Origin: Lineolata rhizophorae
Lineage: Eukaryota > Ascomycota > Dothideomycetes > Lineolatales > Lineolataceae
DNA length: 64,000 bases
NCBI GenBank assembly: GCA_010093515.1
Contig: MU001676.1
Coordinates: 753,739 to 817,738, forward strand
Reading direction: 5' to 3'
Position numbers and translations under genes: made by a program. A model generated the notes under the pieces. That model made no database searches, was not told the DNA's origin, and worked only from the letters and a program-made list of their open reading frames with translations. Numbering within the stretch: the stretch's first letter is position 1; each line of letters opens with the position of its first letter. Shown here one piece after another: positions 53,484 to 64,000 of this stretch.

Positions 53484-54655
53484 CTATCGCACCTCGTTCA
53501 GTTCCACAAACTGGGGCATCGGCGGCGGCGGCGGCGGTGGTCCCGTCCCGCTCCTCCTCCTCCTCTCCCTCTCCGTCGTGCCCGGCGCAGCCGGCGGCGC
53601 CGGCGTCAGCGGTCTCCCAGGATCCTCCACGCTGCGCCTAAACTTGCCGCCCATACCGCGCATCCACTGTGCCTCATCGTCACCGCCCAGCCAATACTCG
53701 GTACCCACCGCAAGCATGGCCCTGCCCAAGCGGCCGCGCCACCCGCGGCCCTCGTCCTTCCCCTCGGCGAAGGGGTTCTCAGCCAGCTCGCCGGCGGTTG
53801 TCGCGCTCGCCGCCGCGTACGGCGCGTAGTCGCCCGCCGCAGCGGCGGTGGCGCACTGCAGGATGTGCGAGCGCAGCACCGAGCGGGCGTAGGCTAGCAC
53901 GACGAGCACGAAGTAGCCCCTGAGGGCCCAGAGCGCGACGATGATGCCGAGCGACGCGAACGAGCCGCTCTGGAAGAAGATGTTGGAGCCGATGCCGGCG
54001 GGACCAGAGGCCGAGCCTGCGCCCAGCGCCACCGCGTCCTGCGCCGGCAGCACCCCGGCTGCCGGCTCCGCCACTACGTGCACGTCCGACACGTTGTACT
54101 TCGGCGACGTGAAGCCCGCCGTGTCGTCCATGGTCGAGCCGGGGCTACCGGCAGGAGCCGGCTGCCCTTGTTGTTGCGAGGTGGCTGCGTGCTCGGCCAG
54201 GACATGGAACCAGGCAAAGCCGAAAGCGGCCGTGTAGAGCGCGTTGACAGCCGAGTCGATGGCGTACAGGTAGGCGAGCGCCAGACACTGCAGCGGCGAC
54301 TGCCGCCGAATGTGCGGTGCCAGATACACCGTAAGGACCAGCACCACCAGACTGTACACGTACATGGAGAGTTGCAGGTTCGAGAGTTCGTAGCCGGTGA
54401 AGAGCGCTAGGATCCCGTAGAGCCCGGAGATCTTGTTGATTAGGATGGTAAGGGTGATGAGCTCGGTGCCCGTGCGGAGAGACATGAGGTAGAGGAATGT
54501 CTGCATTTGAAATCCGAAGGATTCCGAGGTTAGCATTGGTGTGTCTGCGGCCGCTGTTGCGCTCGTAGCTATTGTCACGAGTAGGTGGATGCGGAAGGAA
54601 AAGGGGCACGCGATACCTGAGGACGAGGTATGGAGAATAGCGTTGAGCGCGCCAT
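53484..54655 (-). CDS. kei1: Kei1, regulatory subunit of inositol phosphorylceramide synthase
   Basis: Golgi membrane protein needed for activity and placement of IPC synthase (Aur1) in fungal sphingolipid synthesis. Exons 54617-54655 and 53484-54500 give 351 residues. The first exon encodes MARSTLFSIPRPQ, which joins TFLYLMSLRTGTELITL and so restores the family N-terminus; the longer open frame starting at 54578 reads through the intron. Four hydrophobic segments are visible (LYGILALFTGY, MYVYSLVVLVLTVYL, LYAIDSAVNALYTAAFGFAWF, LGIIVALWALRGYFVLVVL). The C-terminal 120 residues are cytosolic and Pro/Arg-rich with a Pro run before MPQFVELNEVR; the acidic/Leu tail may serve in COPI sorting (inference). 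Confidence 0.87.
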
Positions 54656-55816
54656 GGTGACTATGGGCTGCGCTTGGCAGCGCAAAAAGTGTATATATTG
54701 TCCTGAGGTGAGGATTATGGCGGTGGAGTAGTCAGAGGTACAAAGAGCGGCTAGAGATGGCGAAGAAGCAGGTGCAGCTGGTGATGGCGCTCCGGAATGC
54801 CCGGCTCGCTTACTACGTAGTCTGCCAGCCACTCGCGCCAAGCCACGCACGTGCCTCCTGAATATTGCCCGACACGGCAATTTGGCGGCTCCAATGAAAC
54901 GAACGAAACACCGTGATCACGGAAGATAATAGATTGGATGTATCAAAGTCTGTTGTGATCAAAATTAGAGGGCTTGCTCTGTCTAGTTAGAATTTTCTCA
55001 GTCCACGAACAGCCGTCTATCACTGCTATGCATCCTTACATCATTACTATGGAAGAAGAGCTTCGTCAGATGTCTTTTCAGTAGATCGTTGCAACGAAGA
55101 TGGGAGTACAATCATAACCCAAAACTTTTTCCACTTAGCCTAGTCAGGTTCTACTCGGCCATTCACTATGCCGACGCATTACTTTGGTATCTTACTCAGA
55201 AGACGACCATTTGGCTAAAAGCCAACCGCAGCAGCTACCTACTTTGTACTCGCGGACACAACTAGCCCTACGACAACTCCGCAGCTTCCATCTCACAGCC
55301 CCTCAAATCCCGCCTATCCTTTTAACAGGACGAAAACTATGCTTGCATGCTCAATGCGTGTCGCGTTTACAAGGTCGCAGCTAAAAAAAAGAAAAGCAAA
55401 CAGAAATTACGTGAGCAAAGCAAGGAAAAGATGAGAAAAGGAATCATTGAGAGAGGTCCTCCTCATCCAGCCATCTCTCAATGGTCCGTGACCGGGAAGA
55501 AAGAAGAGAACGTGTGCTCGTCTCTATGCATTTCGCAGCACTCAGGCCAGGAAAAGCAGCGTAGCGCCCAACAAACGCAACAGGCCTAGCTTGTTTAGCC
55601 CTCATTACCATGTCCACTCCAGTTCACCGCCGCATAAACACGCACATTTCGCGCGTGCTCCTCCTTCGATTTTCCTCCCATCCCCAGCACCTTCTAGACT
55701 GCCATCCGATCACGGCTGCCACCATGCCATAAAAATATACAACAACAATACTAAACAACAATCCCGCCCTCCTCACCTCCTTCCCTCCGACCCAACTCCC
55801 TTCTGGCGCTCTTCCT
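54656..55816. other. Intergenic region between kei1 and pat1
   Basis: About 1.16 kb with the kei1 promoter on its left and the pat1 3' flank on its right. A TACTACGTAG palindrome lies at 54811-54820, about 160 bp upstream of the kei1 start. No gene is supported. Confidence 0.45.
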
Positions 55817-58579
55817 TTATGAGAGCAGCTCCACATCCAACCCGATTGCCCTCATGAATAGATTCACATTGCCCAGCCGCTGCGCTGCCATTTCCTGCGG
55901 CAACCCCTTGCTCACCGCCACCGTCTCCATGACCCTATCTTTGACGCCTAGCACCAGCCTCTGCTGCTGCTCGGGGCTTGCGCCGGCGCCCATGGCCGCT
56001 AGAAACTGCCACACGTGCACGTCGTCGGCGTCGTTCGCCCTACCAGGGAATAAGTGCGCCAGCGCCGGCTCCGCAGCGTCGAACAGGCGCCCATACAACG
56101 CCGCCCAGAGGTCCCAGTCCTGCTGCTCCGGTCCGCCTTGCTGCTGCTGCTGGCCGACGGTCGACTTGACTAGCTCCGCCCGCGAGACCAGCATGGCTAG
56201 GACCGAGAGTCCGACGCGTGTCCTCAGCAGCTGCTGCACATTGGTGCGATCGAGCACGAGGCCGAGCAGGCCAGACACGATGGAGAGCGGGGCTTCGTTG
56301 ACGTAGGCGAAGAGTGAGGGCATCACGGTGCGGTGAAAGAGGTCGATCTCGTCGCGGACGGAGCGTGGCAGCGTCGCGGGTGGCGCGTTCGGGTCCTCCT
56401 CGGGTGCGGCGGCGTACGGCGGCATCGCTAGGCGGACGACGTCCAGGCCGTCGAGGTGCACCACAATCATGGTGATGAGCGTAATGCGCTGTTGCTCGTC
56501 GATATGGCGGAAGACGCGCGGGATGGTTTTCTTGCCTTTTGGGTGCGAGAGAATGGCGATGAATGGGTGCGAAACGGGAGAGCTACAACGAAAACATGTC
56601 AGTAAACGGGGAGGGGGGAGGGGGCCAGAGGTAATATGGCTTAGGCAGGTTACGCACTTCGGAATAATGGGCTCCATGACTTTCAAGTCACTCCAAATCT
56701 TGTCGATCAAAGCCTTTGCACCCTGCTGCCACGCAATATGTTCGTGGATGAGTGCGTCGTTGCCCGCAACATCAACCGGCGGAGGGAGATGCCGCTCGTG
56801 ATCCTCCAAGCGCATGAGCGTCGTGTATACGTTTTCGATATCCTTCAAAACAGACTTATTGTCCACGTGCATGGCACCGCGGCTCGGCGGCCCCTTCGAT
56901 TGGTTCTGCGTCTTACTATCGCTGCTCTCAGGCCTCTTGATGTTGAGAAGCGGCTTCGGCGTCTTGGCATTGCTGAACGAGATCTTGCCTAAGCTCCCTT
57001 CAATCACCAGCTGTTTGTTCTTGGGTTTCAATTTCGCGGCCTCCACAGCACGTTGAACCTGCTGCTCCATACGCTGCATGTGATTGTCGGCACCGCGGTG
57101 GTGGCGACGCCCGGCGAGTCCGTACCGGCCGCCAGTCTGGAAAAGATATGTCTGGGCGAATTGGTTGGCGGGTTGGTGAGGATTCTGTCGAGGAGCGCCG
57201 CGTATTTGGGAGTACACTTGATAGTAGAAGTCCTCGTTCAAAGCGGCTTCGCCATTCTGCTCATCAATATTTCCAGTCGCAGCGACAAGTTGTTGGAGCT
57301 GGATTCGGGTAATAAAGTTCTTATCTTGAGGGGTCATCAGGCCGTTGTCTTTGGACAACAGGTGAATCTTGTGGTTGCGTTTGGCGCGTCGAGCATCTTC
57401 CACAAGGTACGCTTTACGCTCTGCTTCGTTCATGTGCATCAATTGCTCTGCGTGTACGACGGGCCCCTGGAAGGATGGGCCGCGACTGTGTGACGCGCCT
57501 ATATGAGGCATGCGTGGCTCAGGGTGATAATGTTGCTGAAGTGGCTGGCCGTGGCCAGAAAGCCGGTTCGGATTCTGTAAGATTTGACGAGGTTGGGTGG
57601 GCCCTTGTTGGGTTGGCAAAGCGGGCTCCCTTGCGCGCGCCTGTTCGTTGGCGGGCATGGCAGCGCTCTCTCGAAGAGTCATTTCCCGAAGAGATTGAGC
57701 TAGCTCCGGTGGGAGGGCTTGGTGTTCAGCCTGATACGCAGGACGCTGTAAGCCCGGACCAAACGTGGACTGGGTCGCAGACTGAGGCGGTCGCTGAAGG
57801 ATCGAAGGCGCGAATGGTGTTTGTTGCTGGGGAGGCTGCTGTGAAGGCGGCTGCGAAATGGGGTCTTGATGCTGAGGAACTTGAGGAGGCGGTTGAGGCG
57901 TGACCGGCTTCTTAGTCTGCTGGGCACGCATCATGGCTTCCACCTCTTCCAAGCTCATCATCTTCTTTCCCGCAGCCGCTTGTGCAGCCGCTGGCGTAGC
58001 CACTGATGCAGCCGCAGGAGTAGGCTTGGGTTCTTCGGCAGGCTTCTTGGGCGCTATGCCCCACAAGCTCGCGTTCGCTTCCAGACGAGGAATGTATCCA
58101 GGCTCCGCATAGCTCTCATAACCCGAGCGCTTAGGCTTTGTAGCGGCCGACTTGGGTGGGCTGGCTGGCTTTTTGGCTGGCGGTGGCTGACGAGCTTGGT
58201 AGAGCATTTGCTCCTCCTGCATGGTGCGAGACATGGCAGCAGTGGCACCGCCAAAGTCGAAGTCACGACCGACGGACTCTTGGGTGGCAGGCTCGGCCTC
58301 GGCGCCGAAAGTATCCTCGTTCAGGTCATCGCCGGTCTCCTCGAGCTGGTCGCCAAGGCCATCGTAGGTGTCATCGAAGTCGAGCCTGAGTTTAAAACGC
58401 TGGTTAACTGAAGACACTGTCTGAAACACGGGATCGGAATGCACTCACGCATCATCGTCAGTAGGGCCTCTAGCGCGATCTGAGAGGCCGGCGAAGGCGT
58501 CCGAGTGGCTGAAGCCAGGCGCAGATTTCTGGTGACCGCGGTCCCGCGGCAAGGTAGTGTCGAAGCCGAAGAAAGACAT
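55817..58579 (-). CDS. pat1: Pat1, mRNA decapping activator
   Basis: Scaffold of P-bodies that links the Lsm1-7 ring to the Dcp2 decapping enzyme and Dhh1 helicase. Exons 58449-58579, 56658-58385 and 55817-56582 give 874 residues. The N-terminus MSFFGFDTTLPRD and the acidic patch DDDALDFDDTYDGLGDQLEE are the conserved Dhh1-binding part. The middle is Pro/Gln-rich and disordered. The Pat1 core begins near AAGKKMMSLEEVEAMM, with DFYYQVYSQIRG, and RYGLAGRRHHRGADNHMQRM, and the C-terminal helical repeat domain ends NLFMRAIGLDVELL. The acceptor for intron 1 (58386) was chosen because it gives the ALDFDDTYDG join; the open frame runs past it. Length is typical for filamentous fungi. Confidence 0.93.
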
Positions 58580-59867
58580 TATCGGCAGAGCTCTGGAGAG
58601 CTCCGTGGAGCTCACCGCAAGTATTTAGAGCTGCTAAAAAGAAGGTGGGTGTAAGATGTTGCTCTTTGAGGAGGTGCAGCGAGAGTGATGTTTTGAGAGG
58701 ACGAGCCAAACGAAGTGTGAATCAGGCACCAAGCAGCCAGCTGGACAAAATTGGAATGGGGAAAGTAACTTGGGTACGAACCTGCGCAGCTGGATTCTTC
58801 GTTGGGGAAAGGGTCGTAAAGAGCCTCCGCAAATTGGCACTGTTTATAGAAAGCAGAGCAAGCGGGGATAAAAACCGAAGGAGAGTACGGGACGTGGAAG
58901 AGACAGGGAGGGCAGGTCGGATATGAAGGTGAGAGGTGGCCGAGAGGTGGTGATGTTTGGCGGTGCAGAGGGCGGGACCCGCCACCCGGGCGGTGCCAAG
59001 AATGATGGCATCTCGCGGGCCGCGGCCGACGGCTCCTCAGTGCCCCCGGAGCCGCGTCGAGCGGAAGCCGCATCTTTGATTAGTTGCAATTCGATACAAT
59101 TGGAGTCTAGAGGCGCGGAACACGTAGGTCAATCAGCGTTCGCGACGTTTGTTCTAGTCTGTCAAAATCGGCCTCGCATCCCGTGGTCCTCTCTACCTAC
59201 TACCTACGTCGGTCTATCCAGGGCTGTCCGCGTCCGCAGGCGTGCCGAGGTTTCTGCGCCGCGCACCCGTTTCTCGTGGCCAGTCTGGCTGAAACAAAAC
59301 GTTTTCAAATATACTACGCACGTACTCCAAACGTCCCGGCGCCCGCGGTATACCTACTACGTAGGTAGATCGAACAAGGGCGAAATTAAAAGTAAAAGCC
59401 GTTGCTCGGCAAGCTCGTATGCGACGGGCTCGCCCAGCGACCGCGCGAACGCCACTCGCAGACGCGGGAAAGGGACCGAGGGACGCGCGGGCGCGCGTGC
59501 GTGGCTGCGCAGAGCCAGGGGCTGGACCCCCCGGCCGCGCCACTACCTAGAATCGGAACCCTCACCTGGCACAAAGCCAACTTGTCCCCACGGCCTTCTG
59601 CCTCGCCTCTCTCTCCTCTCCTTCATCTTCTCTTTCCAGGACGATCCTTTCCCCTTTCTTCTTCACGCCCGCTTCTTTTCTTCTAACTTCCGTCCTTCGT
59701 TAACCCGCTTGCGCCCTTTTTCAGATCGGACACTGGCTTGGGGATAAGCGCTATCGCGGGCACACCTCCGCCCCGACGTCACCCTGGATCGCACACGGGC
59801 AGCGCGAGACGACATCACTTTCTCCGAAAAGGGAGGGCACGCAGCTCCTCCACAAGCGGGGAAGACC
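58580..59867. promoter_or_regulatory. Divergent intergenic region between pat1 and the GT15 gene
   Basis: About 1.29 kb. The palindrome CTACTACGTAGG is at 59354-59365, and related repeats of CTACCTA occur at 59195-59210. The last 280 bp before the GT15 start are strongly C/T-rich. Long frames on both strands show no protein motif. Confidence 0.45.
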
Positions 59868-61314
59868 ATGGGTACGCAGCGATATGTGCGCTACATAGCG
59901 TTTGCCTTCTTCGTAAGTCCACCCGCGCCGCGCTCTCGCCATGTACCTGCTGTTAACGTGGCCGCTTCAGTGCCTCCTGATCATATTCTTCATTTCTTCG
60001 AGCTCGAAACAGGGCCTCCGCAGCCCTGGCGACATCATCAAGGGCCAGGATGAGTACTGGCGCGGGAAACCGCAGGAACCTGCGGAGCCGGCCGCTCCGG
60101 ATATGCCGAATGAGGCCGAGCGGCCCGTCGCGCCTGAGCAGCCCGCCGCACCCGCCCAGCCCACCACGCCTGCGACGCCCGGCACCGCACTACCGCCGCC
60201 GGCCGCTGAGGGGGCGCGCATGAACGCGACATTCGTGACGTTAGCCCGCAACTCGGACGTCTGGGAGATCGCGCGGTCCATCCGCCAGGTGGAGGACCGG
60301 TTCAATCGCAAGTTCAACTACGACTGGGTCTTCTTGAATGACGCCGACTTCGACGACACGTTCAAGAGGGTGACGACGGCGCTCGTGAGTGGTACAACGC
60401 GCTACGGCAAGATCCCGACAGATCACTGGAGCTTCCCGGAATTCATCGACCAGGACAAGGCGGCCAAGGTCCGCCAAGAAATGAAGGAGAAGAAAATCAT
60501 CTACGGTGACTCCATCAGCTACCGCCACATGTGCCGGTACGAGTCTGGTTTCTTCTTCCGCCACCCGCTCATGAACGAATATGAGTGGTACTGGCGCGTC
60601 GAGCCGAGCATCGAGCTCTACTGTGACATCGACTACGACACGTTTAAATTCATGGCCGAAAACAACAAGAAGTACAGCTTCGTGCTCAGCCTATACGAGT
60701 ATGTCGAGACGATTCCTACGCTCTGGGACAGCGTCAAGACATTCATGCAGAAGCATCCGGAGCACGTCGCCCAAGATAACTCCATGGGCTTCCTGAGCGA
60801 TGACGGTGGCGAGACGTACAATCACTGCCATTTCGTGCGTATCCTTTGAATTTTCCTTGGCGTATGCTAAGACGCTCGCTAACTATCCTACTATGCAGTG
60901 GTCCAACTTTGAGATTGGCAACCTGAATTGGCTGCGCTCCCAAGCGTACCTCGATTTCTTTAGTCAGCTCGACCGCGACGGCGGCTTCTTCTACGAACGT
61001 TGGGGCGACGCGCCAGTACATTCCATTGCTGCGGGTCTCATGCTTCCCAAGGACGAGATCCACTTCTTCAACGATATCGCCTACTATCACGTTCCATTTA
61101 CGCACTGCCCCACGGGCGAGCAGTACCGCATGGACCACAAGTGCCACTGCAATCCCAAGGACAACTTCGACTGGAACGGCTATTCCTGTACGCAATTTCC
61201 AATCCGTTACGTCTCAATTGAAGAAAGCGTAGCTAACAAATGCGTTTAGGCACTGCCCGCTACTTCGAAATCAACGGGCTGGAGAAACCAGAGGGGTATG
61301 AAAAGGAGCAATAA
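59868..61314 (+). CDS. Alpha-1,2-mannosyltransferase, GT15 (Kre2/Mnt1/Ktr)
   Basis: Golgi type II membrane enzyme that adds alpha-1,2-mannose to O- and N-glycans using GDP-mannose. Exons 59868-59912, 59971-60834, 60899-61187 and 61250-61314 give 420 residues. The N-terminal anchor is formed across intron 1 (YIAFAFF plus [13 protein letters not shown]). A Pro/Ala-rich stem of about 70 residues follows. Catalytic domain motifs: [43 protein letters not shown], and [15 protein letters not shown] made across intron 2, which includes the glutamate thought to be catalytic. The end [12 protein letters not shown] is typical. It faces bub3 across a 1.1-kb gap that holds an unexplained membrane-helix frame. 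Confidence 0.95.
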
Positions 61315-62400
61315 AGCACCAGCACACCCACAACCCTCTTTCCAACCCATTCTCCACCTTGCTGCTTTTTTTTTAATTTCTTTTATGCCTCCCACTTTTT
61401 GATAATACATCACCGGCCGCAACGAACGCGCAACCAACACCCTAACTAATTCTTGTTTCTCTTGGTTTTTCCTCGCGCCCGCTAAAGTGCCCCGCTCACC
61501 AAGTGGCAACGCATTCGCCTCATCACGTTGGCCATCTTCCTGCTCATCTTTTTCGCGGGCACAATAGGCGCGGTGGCGCAGTCCAAGAGGCGCAGGTTTT
61601 GAAAACTTCGAAATGACAAAGAAGCGTTTTCTTTGAGAGCATTTGCTGCATTATTAATATCTGTATGTTTTGTCTTGGCCGGGGGGTAATGCTGCAACGG
61701 TGCAATGAAGGTCTGGTGGCTCGGTTCAAAAAGACGGGTTGGTACGTGAGAGTGGACAAAGGGGCGGGTAAGCTGGGCGGACCCATACTCTGGTATCTTT
61801 GTCTTGACCGGTCTTATTTATTCTTCTGGACCTTTCCATGCCGCGTGCTCTATTCGCAGTGCAGCGGCGTTTCTTGTATATTCTTCACAGGGAGCTTTCG
61901 GCGTTTTGGGGCTTGTCCGGGCTATCATTTCGCGGCCTTTCCCACCTGGAAGAAGCGGGGAAGAAAATGCGAAATGCGAGGGTTTAGGCAACTATTCTTC
62001 TTCGGTGGTCGTGTAGCTGGCATTCTTGAATGCTCTACACTAGGCAAAAAAAAAGTGAATCTCTATAATCCGCCGTGGCAACGCCAGGTTATAAATTCCA
62101 TCGTGTTAATGTTGATGTCTTAAGGACAAGCGAGCATCACTTATAGTGGGATTGCGAATCCTAATGAAGGCATGTGGGACCTCGGTTCGATGGTGCAAGC
62201 CGTTTCTATCAAAATCCCATGGCTAGGCCAGGCAGCGCCAACTCCCCAGGTCAGAACTAGATTCCGTTCTTCAACTCCTAACGCCGCCATGTCTGTGGTG
62301 CAAATACTAAAGTAGGAGTGACTAACGGACAACCTGCAATGAAAGAAGAGAATCCCAAGCTTCCTTTCGCAAAACTTTTAATCAACTAAACACCCCCACT
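61315..62400. other. Intergenic region between convergent GT15 and bub3 genes
   Basis: About 1.09 kb. It begins with a C/T-rich stretch. At 61484-61603 a plus-strand frame encodes a clear membrane helix with a basic end (see findings). The remaining frames lack motifs. A poly-A run lies at 62046-62054. Confidence 0.45.
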
Positions 62401-63621
62401 CTACTTGGCCGTCTTGCCCTTCGCTTCACCTTCCGCCAACTCCCTCACAAAGATTTTGACCACCCCGCCCTCCTCGTCTTCAACGCCCCCTTCCTTGCCG
62501 TCCTCGAAGCCCGGACTCACAGCCACGGCCAGGTACTTCCCATCCGCCGAGAAGCTCAGCGCCGCCACGCTGGCAGGATATCGTTGGTACTGCCTGATTC
62601 TCCTCTTCGCGACACCGTCCCAGAGCGCCACCATGCCGTCCCCGCCTCCCGATGCGAACGTGCCATGCACGGGATGGAACGCGAGCGCATTGACCGGATA
62701 GACGACGTCGACGGGCGCGTTCCCATCCTCGGCCGCGGTCCCTTGCTGGCGATGGCACTTGAAAGCGTACTTGCGGGCCTGGCTCTCGGGGCTCGGATCG
62801 AACCACTCGACCGCGACGCGGCCCTCGATGCTCGCGCTCGCGTAGCCGGCGTCGTTGGGCATGCTCGCGACGGCGCGCGTCATGAACTTGAGGCTGCTCT
62901 CGCGGCGCTGCCAGGGCTCGAGTTCGAGCATAGGCGGGCTGCCGTCGGGCTCGACGCCGCCGGCCGTGGCCGCCTGCTCGCTCAGCGCCGCCAGCGCCGC
63001 CAGGTCGTAAATGTGCAGGGCGCGGTTCGCCATGGCGACGACGAGGCGCGAGCGCGAGAGCGAGAGCGAGAAGGGCTTGTGCGGCAGGCCTACGGCCGCC
63101 ACGGGCACGCGGGCGTTCTCGGCCGCGCCGCCGCCTTCGTGCCGATGCGGGTGCCCCGGCCGGTGCACGTGCAGCGTGCAGTCCCAGCTCGCGCTGATGA
63201 GCAGGTCGTGCGGCGGCGGCGAGTAGACGACGGCCTTGACGCCCGCCGCGTGCGTCGACAGAATGCTGTGCGTGCCGCTAGCCAGGTCGATGCGGCGCAC
63301 GGCCCAGTCGACGCCCGCGCTGAAGGCCTCGCCGCGGTCGGCGCGACCAAAGCATACGTCTAGCACGGGCGCCGGATGCTCGATCGTCTTTAGGAGAACC
63401 CCGCTGCCATCATTGGCGTTCGTCTCGTAGTGGTATATATGGCGGTCCCAGGAGGAAACGAGAAGCTGGGGGCCCGAGGGTGCAAAAGTAACGGCGGAGA
63501 TGGCGTCGTGCGGCGGCGAGGCGAGTTCGGATTGTGCTGCTTCCGGGCGACAATTAGCGAAGTGCTGTCCTTTTGAGTAATGCTGTCGTTTGGGCCGGTA
63601 TGGCATCTCACAGGAACTCAT
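62401..63621 (-). CDS. bub3: Bub3, spindle-assembly checkpoint WD40 protein
   Basis: Seven-bladed WD40 protein that brings Bub1 and Mad3/BubR1 to kinetochores by binding phosphorylated Spc105. A 10-nt first exon (63612-63621) and exon 62401-63539 give 382 residues; the join produces MSSSAQSELASPPHDAISAV, the normal Bub3 start, whereas the unspliced frame adds 24 foreign residues. Blade signatures: FAPSGPQLLVSSWDRHIYHYE, DVCFGRADRGEAFSAGVDW, LLISASWDCTLHVH, ASIEGRVAVEWFD, and HPVHGTFASGGGDGMVALWD. The ASIEGRVAVEWF segment is a family hallmark. Insertions with Gly/His and Ala make it slightly longer than the yeast protein. Confidence 0.93.
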   Translation of the reverse strand: MSSCEMPYRPKRQHYSKGQHFANCRPEAAQSELASPPHDAISAVTFAPSGPQLLVSSWDRHIYHYETNANDGSGVLLKTIEHPAPVLDVCFGRADRGEAFSAGVDWAVRRIDLASGTHSILSTHAAGVKAVVYSPPPHDLLISASWDCTLHVHRPGHPHRHEGGGAAENARVPVAAVGLPHKPFSLSLSRSRLVVAMANRALHIYDLAALAALSEQAATAGGVEPDGSPPMLELEPWQRRESSLKFMTRAVASMPNDAGYASASIEGRVAVEWFDPSPESQARKYAFKCHRQQGTAAEDGNAPVDVVYPVNALAFHPVHGTFASGGGDGMVALWDGVAKRRIRQYQRYPASVAALSFSADGKYLAVAVSPGFEDGKEGGVEDEEGGVVKIFVRELAEGEAKGKTAK

Positions 63622-64000
63622 GGTGGCGGAAGTGTTCTGTGGACGTTAGTGTTGGTGATGATTTTGCGCAACGGCGGACTCGGCGGTGTTTGTTTTTCAA
63701 GCGCATTGCCATCGTCGTCGCTGAAGCTCTGATGTGAAATGGCATTATGGCACCGCCTTACTCACCGCCTTGGGAGCCTACTGGATGCGCGCCGGATCAG
63801 GCAGGCAGCCGGGGGCGCAAGGCTAAAATTGAACGTCGCGCCAGAGGGCGACCCCCGGTCACTTACTACGTAATCTTCGCGGCAACTCCAAAATGCAGCC
63901 GCAGCTTAAGTTGCTTTAGACCCCCTGCAAGGCATATTCGAGCGTTCCTCCAGGCATTTGCTATCGTTTTATCACTCTCGCTTACCTTTCCTTACCTTCT
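63622..64000. promoter_or_regulatory. Upstream region of bub3
   Basis: About 380 bp to the right edge. A TACTACGTA palindrome is at 63864-63872, about 240 bp upstream of the bub3 start. No other gene begins inside the window here. Confidence 0.45.

Noticed and set aside
54501-54578. Kei1 start at 54578 with 26 extra residues
   Set aside because: These residues come from reading through the intron; the spliced first exon at 54617-54655 restores the family N-terminus.
1-64000. tRNA, rRNA, CRISPR array or riboswitch
   Set aside because: I looked for tRNA T-loop patterns, tandem spaced repeats and rRNA-like sequence by eye and saw none; CRISPR is not expected in a fungal nuclear genome.

Overview
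This window is nuclear DNA of a filamentous ascomycete (Pezizomycotina; Sordariomycetes-like, class not proven). The reasons are split genes with GT-AG introns of about 45-95 bp, fungus-specific families (Kei1, GH72 glucanosyltransferase, GT15 mannosyltransferase, Arb1, CENP-B/pogo-type transposon) and typical fungal one-to-one orthologues (Rip1, Pop5, Pat1, Bub3, Gpn2). I rebuilt exon structures by hand from splice sites, branch-point-like CTRAC motifs, reading phase and family conservation. Every multi-exon model given below closes in frame, except those marked as broken.

Layout. 0-7.7 kb is a dense housekeeping block: a CLC chloride channel cut by the left edge, a Dpb3/CHRAC-type histone-fold protein, a Poa1-like macrodomain protein, the Rieske protein of complex III and the Bcp1/BCCIP chaperone. 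8-12.3 kb holds three genes I do not recognise. 12.3-20.3 kb is GC-rich: a long gene-free leader, a large low-complexity protein, and a succinyl-CoA synthetase alpha subunit fused to a degenerate beta subunit. 20.3-30.2 kb is an accessory, lower-GC island: a lesioned protein kinase, a MADS-like small protein, a pogo/Fot1 transposon with an internal assembly gap, an APH-like phosphotransferase, a gene with a TGG-to-TAG nonsense change, a DUF1349-like remnant and a 36-bp inverted repeat that brackets the region.

30.2-64 kb returns to conserved genes: Pop5, a La-motif/Arb1 fusion, a quinone oxidoreductase, a Gel/Gas glucanosyltransferase, a disordered RGG/Asn-rich protein, an O-methyltransferase, Gpn2, a short-chain dehydrogenase, an L-arabinitol-dehydrogenase-like protein that has lost two catalytic zinc ligands, a BTB protein, Kei1, Pat1, a GT15 mannosyltransferase and Bub3. 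Themes include cell-wall and glycan work (GH72, GT15, Kei1 for sphingolipid), RNA metabolism (Pop5, Pat1, La-Arb1) and mitochondrial metabolism (Rip1, succinyl-CoA synthetase-like fusion). There is no coherent biosynthetic cluster. The two most unusual coding objects are the alpha-beta succinyl-CoA synthetase-like fusion at 17756-20291 and the La-Arb1 fusion at 32068-34536.
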